64,000 bases of DNA. It comes from Nostoc punctiforme NIES-2108. GTDB lineage: Bacteria > Cyanobacteriota > Cyanobacteriia > Cyanobacteriales > Nostocaceae. Within the stretch, counting starts at the first letter, position 1. Each line of letters opens with the position of its first letter. Under the pieces are notes generated by a model that was given only the letters and a program-made list of their open reading frames with translations, had not been told where the DNA came from and did no database searches. Of this stretch, positions 31,401-39,406 are shown in pieces. The DNA is taken from positions 24,928 to 88,927 of the forward strand of contig LXQE01000150.1 of the NCBI GenBank assembly GCA_003326195.1, given 5' to 3'. The position numbers were made by a program, and so were the translations under genes.

Positions 31401-33716
31401 GGTAATATCCGCCTCTTTCATCTGCTGGTCAAGTTTTTTACTGTCATCTTGCAGTGGTGCCTCGACTTCACCTTGTCCTTTAGATTTGGGTGCAGCTTTA
31501 TCTGCATCAACGCCTGTTGGCGTTGTCCCTAGCTCATTCTTTGGCAGTGGTGTTACTTGTTTAGCCTCAATCCCACTAGCATCAGGTTTTTCTTTGGTTT
31601 TCTCTTCTAACTGACCCTGAGAGCTTTTCTGTTCTTCTTTAACCTGACCACTCAAATCGCCTTTCACAGAGTCAAGTTTGTTGTTATTTTTAAAGTTGTC
31701 TGCCTCTTCCAAGTTCTTGGGAGCCATATCAGCAATGCGCTCCATCAATTTGGCTTTGAAGGCGGCAGCGTCAAATCCTGGTGTTGGGGCTTGTTGCATC
31801 TCCCCAACTTGATTGGCTTGCGCTTTGCTGTCTACTTCATTCCCTGGGGGTTGGGCTGCCGCTTGAGCTTCTTGGGCTTTGCTATTGGCAGGTGAGTGTT
31901 TTTTCTCAAGTCCTGCAACCTCTTTTGTTGTGCCGACTACCGCTTTAAATGCTGGGTCATTTTCAGGGGAAGTGGGAGCCTTTTTACCATCAACTGCTGC
32001 ATCAGGTAATTTTACTGTGGTGCTGGCTACATTTGCTCCTGGTAATGCTGCGATCGCTTTCCCTGCGTTTCCTCCAGATAAATCTGCGGCTCCCTTACCT
32101 ACATCTGCTCCTTTGCTTTGAGCTTGCTGTTGAGAATCGACCTTTTCTGTATTAACTTTGGTATCTTTTGACTCAGGCTCTTTTGGTTGATTCCCCCCAA
32201 CCTCAACCTGTTTCTGAGTTACTACTGCACCAACCTTTTTTGTCGGAGGTGGATCTGTTGCCACGTTCCCACCATCATCTGGGGGTGTGGGGATAGCTTG
32301 GTGTTTTTCTGTCGTAGCCTGCTTTTGTTGTTCGCCGTTTTCCGTATCAGTTTTGGATTCTAAATTTTTTTGGTTATCTTCGTCACTTGGTTTTTGGAAA
32401 TTCTCCCGCAGTTGGATAGCTAGCCCATGCCCCGCAGAGGTTGTCGGCAGTTTTGTCTGAAGTTTATTTTCTTTTGGTGCTACATAAAGAGATTTCGGCT
32501 GCACTGCACTGCCATTCTGCTGGACAACGTGCGTCAACTCATGAGCCAGTAATTCCTTGCCTGCATCACTTCCAGGAGAATATTCGCCTTGACGGAAGAA
32601 CACATCTTGCCCTGTGGTAAAAGCACGAGCTTGTATAGATTCATTTAAGCGATTAGATTGAGCATCAGTATGAACCCGGACACCGCCAAAATCAGCCCTA
32701 AATGCTTGCTCCATTGGGTGCTTAATATCATCTGCAAGCGGCTGCCCATTTCCACGTGCTTGTTGGATAGAAGTTTCTAGCTCAGATGTTGCTGCTGTTC
32801 TTCCTCCACCCTGACGCTGCACCAAAGGAGTAATGGAATCCGCCAGGGATTTCATTTGTAATTGGTCTTCTTCCTCTGATAATGCCTCCCGTTGGATAGA
32901 CTGCACAGGTTCGCTCATCCTCTGCATCACCAACTGAGCGACGCTATCAGCCTCCTGTTCATAAATGTCTCCAGGCTCGTTAACTGTCAGTTTTGTTTGT
33001 GGACGCCGCAGTGATATTCGACTAATGTCATGTCCAAGTGGTTTGCTTGGGGATTTTACCTCATTCACTATCTGGGATAAAGTACCAAGCGGCTTCATTT
33101 GCAATTCTTCCTCTGGTAGTTCCTCCCGTTGCAGCGAGGGAGTCTCTCCCCAAGATTTCATTTGTACTTTTTCTTCCTCTAGCAGTTCCTCGCGCTGAAT
33201 ACTGCCCTCTGGTTTCATTTGCAATTCATCTTCATCATCAGGTAATTCTTCTCGCTGAAGTTGCTCACTCTGTGGCTGATGAATTTTTTGCATCACCTGA
33301 CGCGCCGTTTGGTCAGCTTCTTGCTCGTACTTATCTCCAGGTTCCCCAATCGTCAGTTTTGCCTGAATTGGTGTTGATGTATCTGGTCTTCTGACTGGAA
33401 TATTGGCAAAGCTATGACCAAATCGAGTTGCTTTTTCCAGTCGAGAATTCAACGACCGCTCCATCTTGGCTTGCAATACAGTCAGCCGTTCTTGTCCCTC
33501 TGGCGTAATCGTCCGATGCTTGGCTTGTAATTCCAATCCAGTTACTTCCATCTTTTCTTCTGCAAAAGCTTCATTCTCTACGTCCGTTTGTGTCACGGGC
33601 GTAGAGAATGAAGCTTTTTGAGTTTGGCCACCAAACGGTCTATAGGCCAATTGAGGAGTTTGTTCTGGTGCTTGAAAATTAGAAAAGCTGGATGAAGGAC
33701 TTTTAAGGGATTTCAT
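28440..33716 (-). CDS. eCIS-core (DUF4157) polymorphic effector with C-terminal ADP-ribosyltransferase
   Basis: 1758 residues. The N-terminal third has two LT(I/V)(G/N)EPGDxYEQEAD segments, each followed by acidic repeats of the type QREELPEEELQMKP. The eCIS core follows (about 330-400: FGGVRVHTDAQSNRLNES, ARAFTTGQDVFF, ELLAHELTHVVQQNG with HExxH). Next come long Lys/Ala/Gln-rich helical and coiled-coil stretches, an apparent hydrophobic/amphipathic middle (about 1040-1330), and a Lys-rich repeat region (KKVGNKVKNSKFGKKAG). The last 250 residues look like an R-S-E ADP-ribosyltransferase: ALYRG (Arg1514), ISTS (Ser1637-Thr-Ser1639), NEAEVAFTG (Glu1706-x-Glu1708). eCIS-core proteins are cargo of contractile injection systems. 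No sheath or baseplate genes lie in this window. Confidence 0.88.
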   Translation of the reverse strand: MKSLKSPSSSFSNFQAPEQTPQLAYRPFGGQTQKASFSTPVTQTDVENEAFAEEKMEVTGLELQAKHRTITPEGQERLTVLQAKMERSLNSRLEKATRFGHSFANIPVRRPDTSTPIQAKLTIGEPGDKYEQEADQTARQVMQKIHQPQSEQLQREELPDDEDELQMKPEGSIQREELLEEEKVQMKSWGETPSLQREELPEEELQMKPLGTLSQIVNEVKSPSKPLGHDISRISLRRPQTKLTVNEPGDIYEQEADSVAQLVMQRMSEPVQSIQREALSEEEDQLQMKSLADSITPLVQRQGGGRTAATSELETSIQQARGNGQPLADDIKHPMEQAFRADFGGVRVHTDAQSNRLNESIQARAFTTGQDVFFRQGEYSPGSDAGKELLAHELTHVVQQNGSAVQPKSLYVAPKENKLQTKLPTTSAGHGLAIQLRENFQKPSDEDNQKNLESKTDTENGEQQKQATTEKHQAIPTPPDDGGNVATDPPPTKKVGAVVTQKQVEVGGNQPKEPESKDTKVNTEKVDSQQQAQSKGADVGKGAADLSGGNAGKAIAALPGANVASTTVKLPDAAVDGKKAPTSPENDPAFKAVVGTTKEVAGLEKKHSPANSKAQEAQAAAQPPGNEVDSKAQANQVGEMQQAPTPGFDAAAFKAKLMERIADMAPKNLEEADNFKNNNKLDSVKGDLSGQVKEEQKSSQGQLEEKTKEKPDASGIEAKQVTPLPKNELGTTPTGVDADKAAPKSKGQGEVEAPLQDDSKKLDQQMKEADITEEQLANSNEPEFQGALAAKKDAQTNAQEAPPQYRQQEQGILATAQATAEATAQQHLQAMHGIRTQNLGQVGEQQIGAKSKDEQARAKVAGDINKIYDKTKGKVEKTLGELDGQVIQAFDAGAADAKKAFEDYVGKRMDDYKSDRYSGFFGPAKWLGDKLFGMPSEVNAFYQEGRQLYINQMDGVINKVVAIISKGLTQAKAEIASGKQEIQNYVNQLPQDLKGVGQQAAADIDSKFEELQQSVDDKQDELIDTLAQKYQENLEAVDARIEEMKAANKGFIQKAFDFIVGVIKTIIELTKMLLQVLARVAGVVGQILKDPIGFLTNLIQAVKQGFLNFMNNIGKHLQQGLIGWLTGTMAETGIQMPENFDLKGIFSLAMQLLGFTYEAIRGQAVKRLGEEKVSRLEQTVDVFQVLASEGVAGMWQFVQEKMGDLNALVIEPIKNFIIEKVITAGIEWILSLLTPASAFIKAAKAIYEIVKFFIERAQQIADLINAILDAIGAIASGAIDQAIKGVENALAKSLPVVISFLASLLGLDGIAGKIQAIFQKLRKPMEKAVDWVIDRGAKAFKKVGNKVKNSKFGKKAGELKDSAKEKYKVGKQWVEDKKEAGQQWVENKKKSVKDKFDKFGNKVKDKFGFGKDKQKGKQAKNGKANEQTDKQKQTIVAQAVTDAEQILNQQRATPDTIKAKLPQLESKYGLKSAKLKKDKEGAYYIKVKINPEGDTKKRKLDETDEPKGAFALYRGIHFNKNWNQEDYNAQLEKKLVGEPTFSAAAREIAGSKKPDGSDVSKSELETAAQLVREKVETTKDANSIRQWWGDKKHIFDNLFLAMIQDYVNRQKIFEAELKKAEKGQYKDLEFISTPIISTSKNAEHAARYAFGEKGTLKENQRTTGDIVGRLFIYLFTAKELVDQKAINIQDLQNQGKVNIKTRILNEAEVAFTGSVPGENLVAQDDAQMSEGPQRLGARANQTARQKAQSQGGLREWES
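33564..33618 (-). promoter_or_regulatory. Very strong hairpin inside the 5' coding part of the eCIS effector
   Basis: Perfect 19-nt inverted repeat (AAAAGCTTCATTCTCTACG / CGTAGAGAATGAAGCTTTT). The 17-nt centre pairs further (TCCGT with ACGGG, one G-T), giving about 24 bp and a 7-nt loop. It covers about codons 33-51, roughly 100-150 nt from the ATG. It could slow translation or cause early transcription stop. Confidence 0.7.
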
Positions 33717-33891
33717 CGGTTTTATTGCAACTATTGACGATTCAATTTGTCTAGGTGATTAGTTTTGACTATCTATTTACCCAAAATTGCAATTATCAAG
33801 ATAATTTTAGAACGCTAATCAATTAGAAATAATTAAGATGTGTTGCCCCTGGAGATAAGTACTAGCTTGTAAATAGTCTTATGTCGGACAA

Positions 33892-33917
33892 AGGGGAACA
33901 CGCAGCCGTGTTCCCCT
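33892..33917 (-). terminator. Strong stem-loop, probable RTX gene terminator
   Basis: Eleven perfect base pairs, AGGGGAACACG with CGTGTTCCCCT, around a CAGC loop. On the minus strand it is followed by TTTGTCC. It lies about 205 nt after the RTX stop and 175 nt before the effector start, so it should separate the two transcripts. Confidence 0.65.
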
Positions 33918-33984
33918 AGCCACGAGGAAAAGTATCCTCGAATCTGTATTCTGAAATTAGTACTTTCTTAAGTTGGCAAAGTTT

Positions 33985-34074
33985 TTATGCAAAACTGACT
34001 CCTAGTGTATAAGAAAAATCAGGATTAAAACTGTTACCAGAGAAAGTTCCGCCATCTTCAGGCAAGATAACCCT
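33985..34074 (-). pseudogene. Possible C-terminal remnant of an outer-membrane beta-barrel protein
   Basis: A 29-codon open frame after a stop, with no start, reads LPEDGGTFSGNSFNPDFSY then TLGVSFA and TAA. The alternating pattern and end resemble the last strand of an outer-membrane barrel. Such a short frame can be open by chance, so the call is weak. It lies downstream of the RTX gene on the same strand. Confidence 0.25.
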
Positions 34075-34122
34075 TCAGGGCTGGCAAGTGTATTATTTGT
34101 ACTTTATCCAGTATTTTTCCGC

Positions 34123-35940
34123 TCATAGAAAAGTGAAGCTGTCACTATCAAGTGTCAGACCCACTACTCCCTGCACAATACCGATGATCTCATCTTGTTC
34201 TGCTCCCAGTTTGTCTAAGAATATTCGTGTGTTATTTCCAACAACTTGCAAGCGGTAATCCTGGGAAAATCCGTTGAGTTCAATTCGGTCTTGGCTAGAG
34301 TTGAAGTCAGTAATAAAAGCCAAGTCTCCAAAACCAGGATTCGTAGTATTGTTATCGTCGTAGAAAACATTTACAGCATCCCCCAGGATAAATCTATCTG
34401 CCCCAGCCCCGCCAGTTAAGGTATCAGTTTCCCCTAATCCAGGTGGAAATGGACTACCAGGAAAAGTACCGATTAGGATATCGTTTCCAGATCCCCCATT
34501 GAGTATTTCATTGCCCGGCCCACCTTGTAGGCTATCATTGCCGTCCTCACCATTGAGGATATCATCGCCATTATTACCGTCTAGGGTATCATCGCCTGCT
34601 CTCGCATTTATAGTGTTATTAGAAGTATTACCAAAAAGAAAGTTGTTAAAACTGTTACCTATCCCGGTAATGTTGCCACCTTCTCTGAGCCTCAAGTTCT
34701 CCAGATTGGCTCCTAGTGTGTAGTTGACAGAAGACCGGACGTTATCTATGCCTGAATTCGCAGCCTCTGTAATGGTATCAAGAGTAGTGTCAACAATGTA
34801 AGTATCGTCACCTGCTCCCCCATTCAAAGTATCAACACCTAAACCGCCATCAAGTGTGTCATTGCCATTATTACCGGATAATCGGTTATTTTGGTTGTCA
34901 CCAGCAATGCTGTCATTTCCATTTGTGCCGATGACATTATCAAAGTTGACTGCGGTAAATGACAATGTTCCTAAACCAGGAACGTTACTGGCAGCTAAAC
35001 TTTGGGTTTGCAGGTTAACGGCGATAGATACCCCAGCCAAAGATTGGGATGCATCTATGGTATTGTTGGCAACCTTAGAATTAGCAATAACCTTTTCGAC
35101 TTTAAAGAGTAGGTCTTTTCCCAATCCTCCAGCTTTTTGAATAGTTCCGACACCTGACAAGGTAATGGTTTGACCGAGTTGAGTGTAGTCTGCGGTATCA
35201 ATGCCATCTCCACCATCAATGCTGTCGTTACCCTGACTACCTTTGAAGGTATCACTGCCTGCACCACCTTTTAAAGTGTCATTTCCTATACCCCCATCAA
35301 GTGTATCATTGCCATTATTACTGGATAATTGGTTATTTTGGTTGTCACCAGCAATGCTGTCATTTCCATTTGTGCCGATGACATTATCAAAGTTGACTGC
35401 GGTAAATGACAATGTTCCTAAACCAGGAACGTTACTGGCAGCCAAACTTTGGGTTTGCAGGTTAACGGCGATAGATACCCCAGCCAAAGATTGGGATGCA
35501 TCTATGGTATTGTTGGCAACCTTAGAATTAGCAATAACCTTTTCGACTTTAAAGAGTAGGTCTTTTCCCAATCCTCCAGCTTTTTGAATAGTTCCGACAC
35601 CTGACAAGGTAATGGTTTGACCGAGTTGAGTGTAGTCTGCGGTATCAATGCCATCTCCACCATCAATGCTGTCGTTACCCTGACTGCCTTTGAAGGTGTC
35701 ACTGCCTGCACCACCTTTGAAAGTGTCATTTCCTGTGCCCCCATCAAGTGTATCATTGCCATCTCCACCGCTTAGACTGTCGTTTGCAGTCCCACCTGCG
35801 AGGGAATCGTTACCAGCCAAACCATTCAAGATATCGTTACCGGAGGTAGTATTGGCGTTACCACCACTAGCCCAACCAACTATGGTGTCATTTCCCGAAC
35901 TCCCATTTATCGTGTCAGGATTTGTAGTACCGAAAGCCAT
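34123..35940 (-). CDS. RTX calcium-binding protein with internal tandem duplication
   Basis: 605 residues, no signal peptide, as expected for type I secreted RTX proteins. Nonapeptide repeats GGxGxDxLx occur at 10-100, 195-240, 345-385 and 450-530 and would fold into calcium-binding beta-rolls. The C-terminus (LAFITDFNSSQDRIELNGFSQDYRL) resembles the uncleaved type I secretion signal region. Residues 61-209 and 210-358 are two nearly identical 149-residue units, with GNDTLDGG beginning a partial third. No hlyB/hlyD-like transporter is adjacent. Function of the cargo is unknown; adhesion or sheath structure is plausible. Confidence 0.88.
   Translation of the reverse strand: MAFGTTNPDTINGSSGNDTIVGWASGGNANTTSGNDILNGLAGNDSLAGGTANDSLSGGDGNDTLDGGTGNDTFKGGAGSDTFKGSQGNDSIDGGDGIDTADYTQLGQTITLSGVGTIQKAGGLGKDLLFKVEKVIANSKVANNTIDASQSLAGVSIAVNLQTQSLAASNVPGLGTLSFTAVNFDNVIGTNGNDSIAGDNQNNQLSSNNGNDTLDGGIGNDTLKGGAGSDTFKGSQGNDSIDGGDGIDTADYTQLGQTITLSGVGTIQKAGGLGKDLLFKVEKVIANSKVANNTIDASQSLAGVSIAVNLQTQSLAASNVPGLGTLSFTAVNFDNVIGTNGNDSIAGDNQNNRLSGNNGNDTLDGGLGVDTLNGGAGDDTYIVDTTLDTITEAANSGIDNVRSSVNYTLGANLENLRLREGGNITGIGNSFNNFLFGNTSNNTINARAGDDTLDGNNGDDILNGEDGNDSLQGGPGNEILNGGSGNDILIGTFPGSPFPPGLGETDTLTGGAGADRFILGDAVNVFYDDNNTTNPGFGDLAFITDFNSSQDRIELNGFSQDYRLQVVGNNTRIFLDKLGAEQDEIIGIVQGVVGLTLDSDSFTFL
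34867..35760 (-). repeat. Two tandem 447-nt units within the RTX gene
   Basis: Unit 1 is 35760-35314 and unit 2 is 35313-34867, in frame. Comparing lines directly, I see only scattered single-base changes (for example one in the stretch around 34995/35442), so the duplication is recent or kept uniform by gene conversion. Confidence 0.88.
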
Positions 35941-36789
35941 CTTATCTCTCCTAAATTTCTCACTAAATACGTAAGTTCAGCATTAATCAAAGAACTATTT
36001 ATCAGTTCAATGTAGATTACTTGTAATTTGCATAATCTCATGTTAAAAAACATTAACTATTTAGTTAGGAACTTCTCAAGAGAAAATATCCAACTACTTA
36101 CTGTGGGCTGACTTTTCCGGTCAGCCCACAGTCGCAAGCGAAACGCCTACCCTACAAAATCAGATAATTTATTTTCTGAAAATCCCTTAATTGATTACGC
36201 AAATTATTCAGTAATTAGCTCAAATACTTTGGTTTTCTGCCAATTTTTTGAACCTATACTGTAATTATATAATTATTATGAAGTATAAGGTTACACGAAC
36301 TTTTTTACCAAATCTTCCAAATCCTTAATAAATACGATTTATAATACATTGATATGTGTCTATAAACCTAAAATTAAATATTTTTTCAAATCTACTGATT
36401 TGTTTGGTTAATGTTTATTTCGCCAGCTTTTTAGCTTGATGGTGTTTGTCATGAAGTTAGGTTGAAATATCTTTTTTTGTTAAATAACTATTATGTTTAA
36501 TTACAAAATAACATTTCTCTATGCTGTGGGATGATAAACATGAATATTTAGTCATATATTGCTTCCCTATAGATAAATACATCCCAACTCTGTATTTGGA
36601 GCAATAGCTTATGTAGGATTGAAAGGGGACTGAAGCCAAACCAGAGCGCGTAAATTGGGAACTATTGAAAATTTGAATGGTGATTCAGACCCTTAACTAA
36701 ATCTTACTTATATTTTCTTCCCAAGTACCCAGCCGAGACTTATAGTCGTTCCGTTGCTAAAATTTTGCTTAGTCTCTAGTCTATAGAAA
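35941..36789. other. Long AT-rich spacer with one perfect hairpin
   Basis: 849 nt between divergent genes. The only clear structure is a hairpin at 36101-36131 (listed). The rest is strongly AT-rich with no credible gene on either strand; a 60-codon frame at 36457-36639 has no coding character. Promoters of the RTX and DUF2809 genes should lie near its ends. Confidence 0.55.
36101..36131. repeat. Perfect 12-bp hairpin CTGTGGGCTGAC
   Basis: Arms CTGTGGGCTGAC and GTCAGCCCACAG around a TTTTCCG loop, 160 nt upstream of the RTX start. It may be a leftover of a mobile element or a terminator. No flanking gene ends nearby, so its role is unclear. Confidence 0.6.
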
Positions 36790-37206
36790 ATGCTTCGATA
36801 CCGTAACCAAACAATATTTATTATTATTTCTATGCTCATCGTTGTACCAATAGGGTTTTTGTTTAAGTATTATAATGGGCCTGCCCATCACTGGTTTAAT
36901 GACTACGGAGCAGCTGTATTTTACGAAATATTTTGGTGTCTGTTCGCATTTTGCTTTTTCAGAAGTTGGGCAGCAGTAATCCAAATTCCTATATGGGTTT
37001 TTGTCATTACCTGTATACTAGAATTCTTGCAACTTTGGCATCCGCCACTATTAGAGCAAATTCGTGCCACTTTGATAGGTAAATTGTTACTTGGTACCAC
37101 CTTTGTTTGGTGGGATTTTCCTCATTATGTATTGGGTTCTGTTTTAGGCTGGTTGTGGCTGCGACAATTACACGGAATAGGTTATGCAAAAAAAAGTCAA
37201 GGTTAA
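36790..37206 (+). CDS. DUF2809 membrane protein
   Basis: 138 residues with four predicted membrane helices (about 8-26, 42-62, 64-82, 108-126). Matches DUF2809: EFLQLWHPPLLEQIRATLIGK and GTTFVWWDFPHYVLGSVLGW are the family's most recognisable runs. Function unknown; members are small cytoplasmic-membrane proteins. The last 23 nt overlap the DUF167 gene, so the two are translationally coupled. Confidence 0.82.
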   Translation: MLRYRNQTIFIIISMLIVVPIGFLFKYYNGPAHHWFNDYGAAVFYEIFWCLFAFCFFRSWAAVIQIPIWVFVITCILEFLQLWHPPLLEQIRATLIGKLLLGTTFVWWDFPHYVLGSVLGWLWLRQLHGIGYAKKSQG

Positions 37207-37411
37207 ACCTAATTCAAAACAGCAAAAAATTGAAGAACAACCTGATGGCAGTCTGACTGTTTATTTAAAATCGGCTCCAGTTGATGGTAAGGCTAATGAA
37301 GAGTTAATTAAACTACTAGCAGATAAATTTGATGTACCCAAGTCTCATATCAGAATTAAGTCAGGTTTTTCCTCTCGGCAAAAGCTGATGGAAATTGATA
37401 CGAATACTTAA
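37184..37411 (+). CDS. DUF167 (YggU) family protein
   Basis: 75 residues covering the whole family: KVKPNSKQQKIEE, LTVYLKSAPVDGKANEELIKLLA, VPKSHIRIKSGFSSRQKLMEI. DUF167 proteins are small soluble alpha/beta proteins of unknown role conserved in all domains of life. The start overlaps the end of the DUF2809 gene by 23 nt in another frame. A small perfect hairpin, CTAGTAGA-TTC-TCTACTAG (37475-37493), follows the gene. Confidence 0.9.
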   Translation: MQKKVKVKPNSKQQKIEEQPDGSLTVYLKSAPVDGKANEELIKLLADKFDVPKSHIRIKSGFSSRQKLMEIDTNT

Positions 37412-37474
37412 CTGCTACTTAATAATAAATACCTTTTTTGAAGACTTTGCTATCTCCTGTGAGCTACATTTCAC

Positions 37475-37493
37475 CTAGTAGATTCTCTACTAG
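37475..37493 (+). terminator. Short hairpin after the DUF167 gene
   Basis: Eight perfect base pairs (CTAGTAGA/TCTACTAG) with a TTC loop, 64 nt after the stop. No T-run follows, so termination is only possible, not shown. Confidence 0.35.
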
Positions 37494-37681
37494 AGGTAAG
37501 GAAGGAGAGATATAAACTTGTAAAATTAATTTTTATGAAAAAAGTGAAGGTTTAAAACCTCGCCCCTTGTGGCGCGTTCGCGGTAGCGTCTCGTAGAGAA
37601 AGAATCCTTGCTTCCCAAGATAGGTAGAAATCCCACGCCTTGTGGCTGAATTTAATTTTGAATTTTGAATTTTGAATTGAT

Positions 37682-38293
37682 TCATGCCTGTGTAATACTG
37701 ATATACCTTGGTTGAGTTTTGACTCTTTCTATCCAAGCTTGGATAGCAGGATATTGTATTAAATCAAACCCACCTTCATCAGCTACATGAGTGTAAGCGA
37801 ACAAGGCGATATCAGCAATCGTGTAACGCTCTCCTACAAAAAAATCTTGAGAAGTTAAGTGTTTATCCATCAAGTTAAGTGCTGCATAGCCTGGTTCACG
37901 TTTTTGTTTGATAGCTTCACTATATTCTTCAGTTTTACCTAAAATAGAAATCCAAAATCTTGATGTAGCAATAAAAGGCTCATGGCTATATTGTTCAAAA
38001 CATAACCATTGCAGCACCTGCGCTCGTAAAAAGCGGTCATAAGGTAAAAACTCTGTACCTTCACTCAGATAAACCAGTATGGCATTTGATTCTGCCAAAT
38101 ATTTCCCTGGCTCGATTTCCAGAACAGGTATCTTACCGTTAGGATTTTTACTTAAAAATTCTGGTGTTCGAGTCTCGCCTTTCAAGATGTTAAGCTCTAT
38201 CCTCTCAAAAGGCATACCTAGTTGTGTCAATAAAAGACGTATCTTATAACCATGTCCAGAAGGTAAAAAATCGTACAGATGCAGTAGTTCCAT
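37682..38293 (-). CDS. Glutathione S-transferase family protein
   Basis: 203 residues. An N-terminal thioredoxin-like domain (about 1-76) has HLYDFLPSGHGYKIRLLLTQL and the glutathione-binding NPNGKIPVLEIEPGKYLAESNAILVYL (cis-Pro and the Glu-Ser pair). The C-terminal helical domain has FVGERYTIADIALFAYTHVADEGGFDL, the N-capping motif region. It should conjugate or reduce small molecules with glutathione; substrate unknown. Divergent from the SRAP gene. Confidence 0.9.
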   Translation of the reverse strand: MELLHLYDFLPSGHGYKIRLLLTQLGMPFERIELNILKGETRTPEFLSKNPNGKIPVLEIEPGKYLAESNAILVYLSEGTEFLPYDRFLRAQVLQWLCFEQYSHEPFIATSRFWISILGKTEEYSEAIKQKREPGYAALNLMDKHLTSQDFFVGERYTIADIALFAYTHVADEGGFDLIQYPAIQAWIERVKTQPRYISITQA

Positions 38294-38505
38294 GTTAAAA
38301 TACAGTTAGGAATATGTTGAGAAGTGAAGGTTCAAAATACAATATTTTACCAAAAGATTTTCCCAAAACCGGATATTTTTTTTGTATTTAGTATCTGAAC
38401 GTACTACAGAAAATTATTCGAGAAAATAAAAAAAAGCATTATTTATTTCTAGATTGAGATTCTAGATTGAGACATTTAATGTAGTTAGTGGTCGAAAATA
38501 AAACT

Positions 38506-39207
38506 ATGTGTGGAAGATTTACTCTAAATCAGTCGGCAGCAGGATTGTCTGAAGTTTTCCATGTCGAGTCTGTTCCCGATTTGGCAGCCGAATATAACAT
38601 TGCGCCTACGCAAATGGTGGCGACAGTGTTGCAAAATCCCGAAAGCGAAAAGCGGGAATTTAAGCAGTTGCATTGGGGATTAATACCGTCATGGGCGAAA
38701 GATGCAGGAATGGGGGCAAAGCTGATTAATGCTAGGGCAGAAACTGTTGCCGAAAAACCCGCTTTTCGTTCGGCTTTTAAGCACAGACGCTGTTTAGTGT
38801 TAGCTGATGGCTTTTATGAGTGGCAACGCCAACAAGGCAAGAAGCAGCCATTTTATTTTCGTCTTCAAGATGGGCAACCCTTCGGTTTTGCAGGTTTGTG
38901 GGAGAGATGGCGATCGCCTGCTAACGAAGAAATAATCTCTTGTACAATTTTGACAACGGCAGCTAACGAATTACTCCAACCCATCCACGAGCGGATGCCA
39001 GTGATTCTAGAGCCACAAGATTACGATTTATGGCTAGATTCCCAAGTGCAAACGGCCCAAACCCTACAGCAGCTATTGCGTCCCTATCCAGCGCCAGCAA
39101 TGATTGCATATCCAGTTAGCACCTTGGTAAACAACTCTCGACATAATAGTTCAGAATGTATCGTACCCCTCAGCGAGAAGAATGCCCCCGCAAATCAGTT
39201 AAATTAA
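38506..39207 (+). CDS. SOS response-associated peptidase (SRAP; HMCES/YedK type)
   Basis: 233 residues from ATG 38506. This start, not the upstream GTG, is required because Cys2 (MCGRFTL) must become the N-terminus: it forms a thiazolidine crosslink with abasic sites in single-stranded DNA. Other family residues: EYNIAPTQMVATVL (Asn), LINARAETVAEKPAFRSAF (Glu), RRCLVLADGFYEWQ and HERMPVILEP (His). It protects abasic DNA at replication forks. Just upstream is a tandem 14-nt repeat TCTAGATTGAGA(C/T). Confidence 0.93.
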   Translation: MCGRFTLNQSAAGLSEVFHVESVPDLAAEYNIAPTQMVATVLQNPESEKREFKQLHWGLIPSWAKDAGMGAKLINARAETVAEKPAFRSAFKHRRCLVLADGFYEWQRQQGKKQPFYFRLQDGQPFGFAGLWERWRSPANEEIISCTILTTAANELLQPIHERMPVILEPQDYDLWLDSQVQTAQTLQQLLRPYPAPAMIAYPVSTLVNNSRHNSSECIVPLSEKNAPANQLN

Positions 39208-39225
39208 CTATTGAGTGAACTAGGG

Positions 39226-39400
39226 GATTGGGGAAATGAGAGAGATGAGGGGCGGGAGAATAGGGGAACAAGGGGACAAGGGGACAAGGGGGAATTATTG
39301 AACAAGTCTCTCCCTTGTCTCCCCCCTCTGACTTGTCTACCTTGTCCCTTCTCCAGGCGCCATGCCCCATGCCCAATGCCCTAATACCCAATACCCAGAG
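39226..39400. repeat. Composite purine/pyrimidine repeat, copy C
   Basis: Same layout and orientation as copy A: GGGGACAAGGGGACAAGGGG, core GAATTATTGAACAAGTCT (about 39292-39309), then CTCCCTTGTCTCCCCCC and CATGCCCCATGCCCAATGCCC. It fills the gap between the SRAP gene and ycf3 and ends 7 nt before the ycf3 start. Confidence 0.65.
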
Positions 39401-39406
39401 ACAAAT

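Larger units (their letters stand above)
33717..34122. other. Spacer between RTX gene and eCIS effector gene
   Basis: 406 nt. It holds a strong terminator-like hairpin at 33892-33917, a second small hairpin CGAGGA/TCCTCG at about 33923-33940, and a possible beta-barrel tail remnant at 33985-34074, all listed or discussed separately. The 175 nt before the effector ATG are AT-rich and should hold its promoter. Confidence 0.55.

Noticed and set aside
31152..31532. 126-codon + strand frame and several similar frames antisense to the eCIS effector
   Set aside because: Shadows of a long helical, Gln/Ala-rich coding sequence; no ribosome-binding site or family match.
32520..32560. HELTHVVQQ motif taken as an active metalloprotease
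   Set aside because: HExxH is part of the eCIS-core (DUF4157) signature; no third zinc ligand is evident, so I do not claim protease activity for this protein.
34856..35587. Two identical 94-codon + strand frames
   Set aside because: They are mirror frames of the duplicated RTX units; identity comes from the duplication, and the composition is not protein-like.
36457..36639. 60-codon minus frame in the long AT-rich spacer
   Set aside because: No ribosome-binding site, Cys/Ser/Tyr-rich random-like composition, no recognised family.
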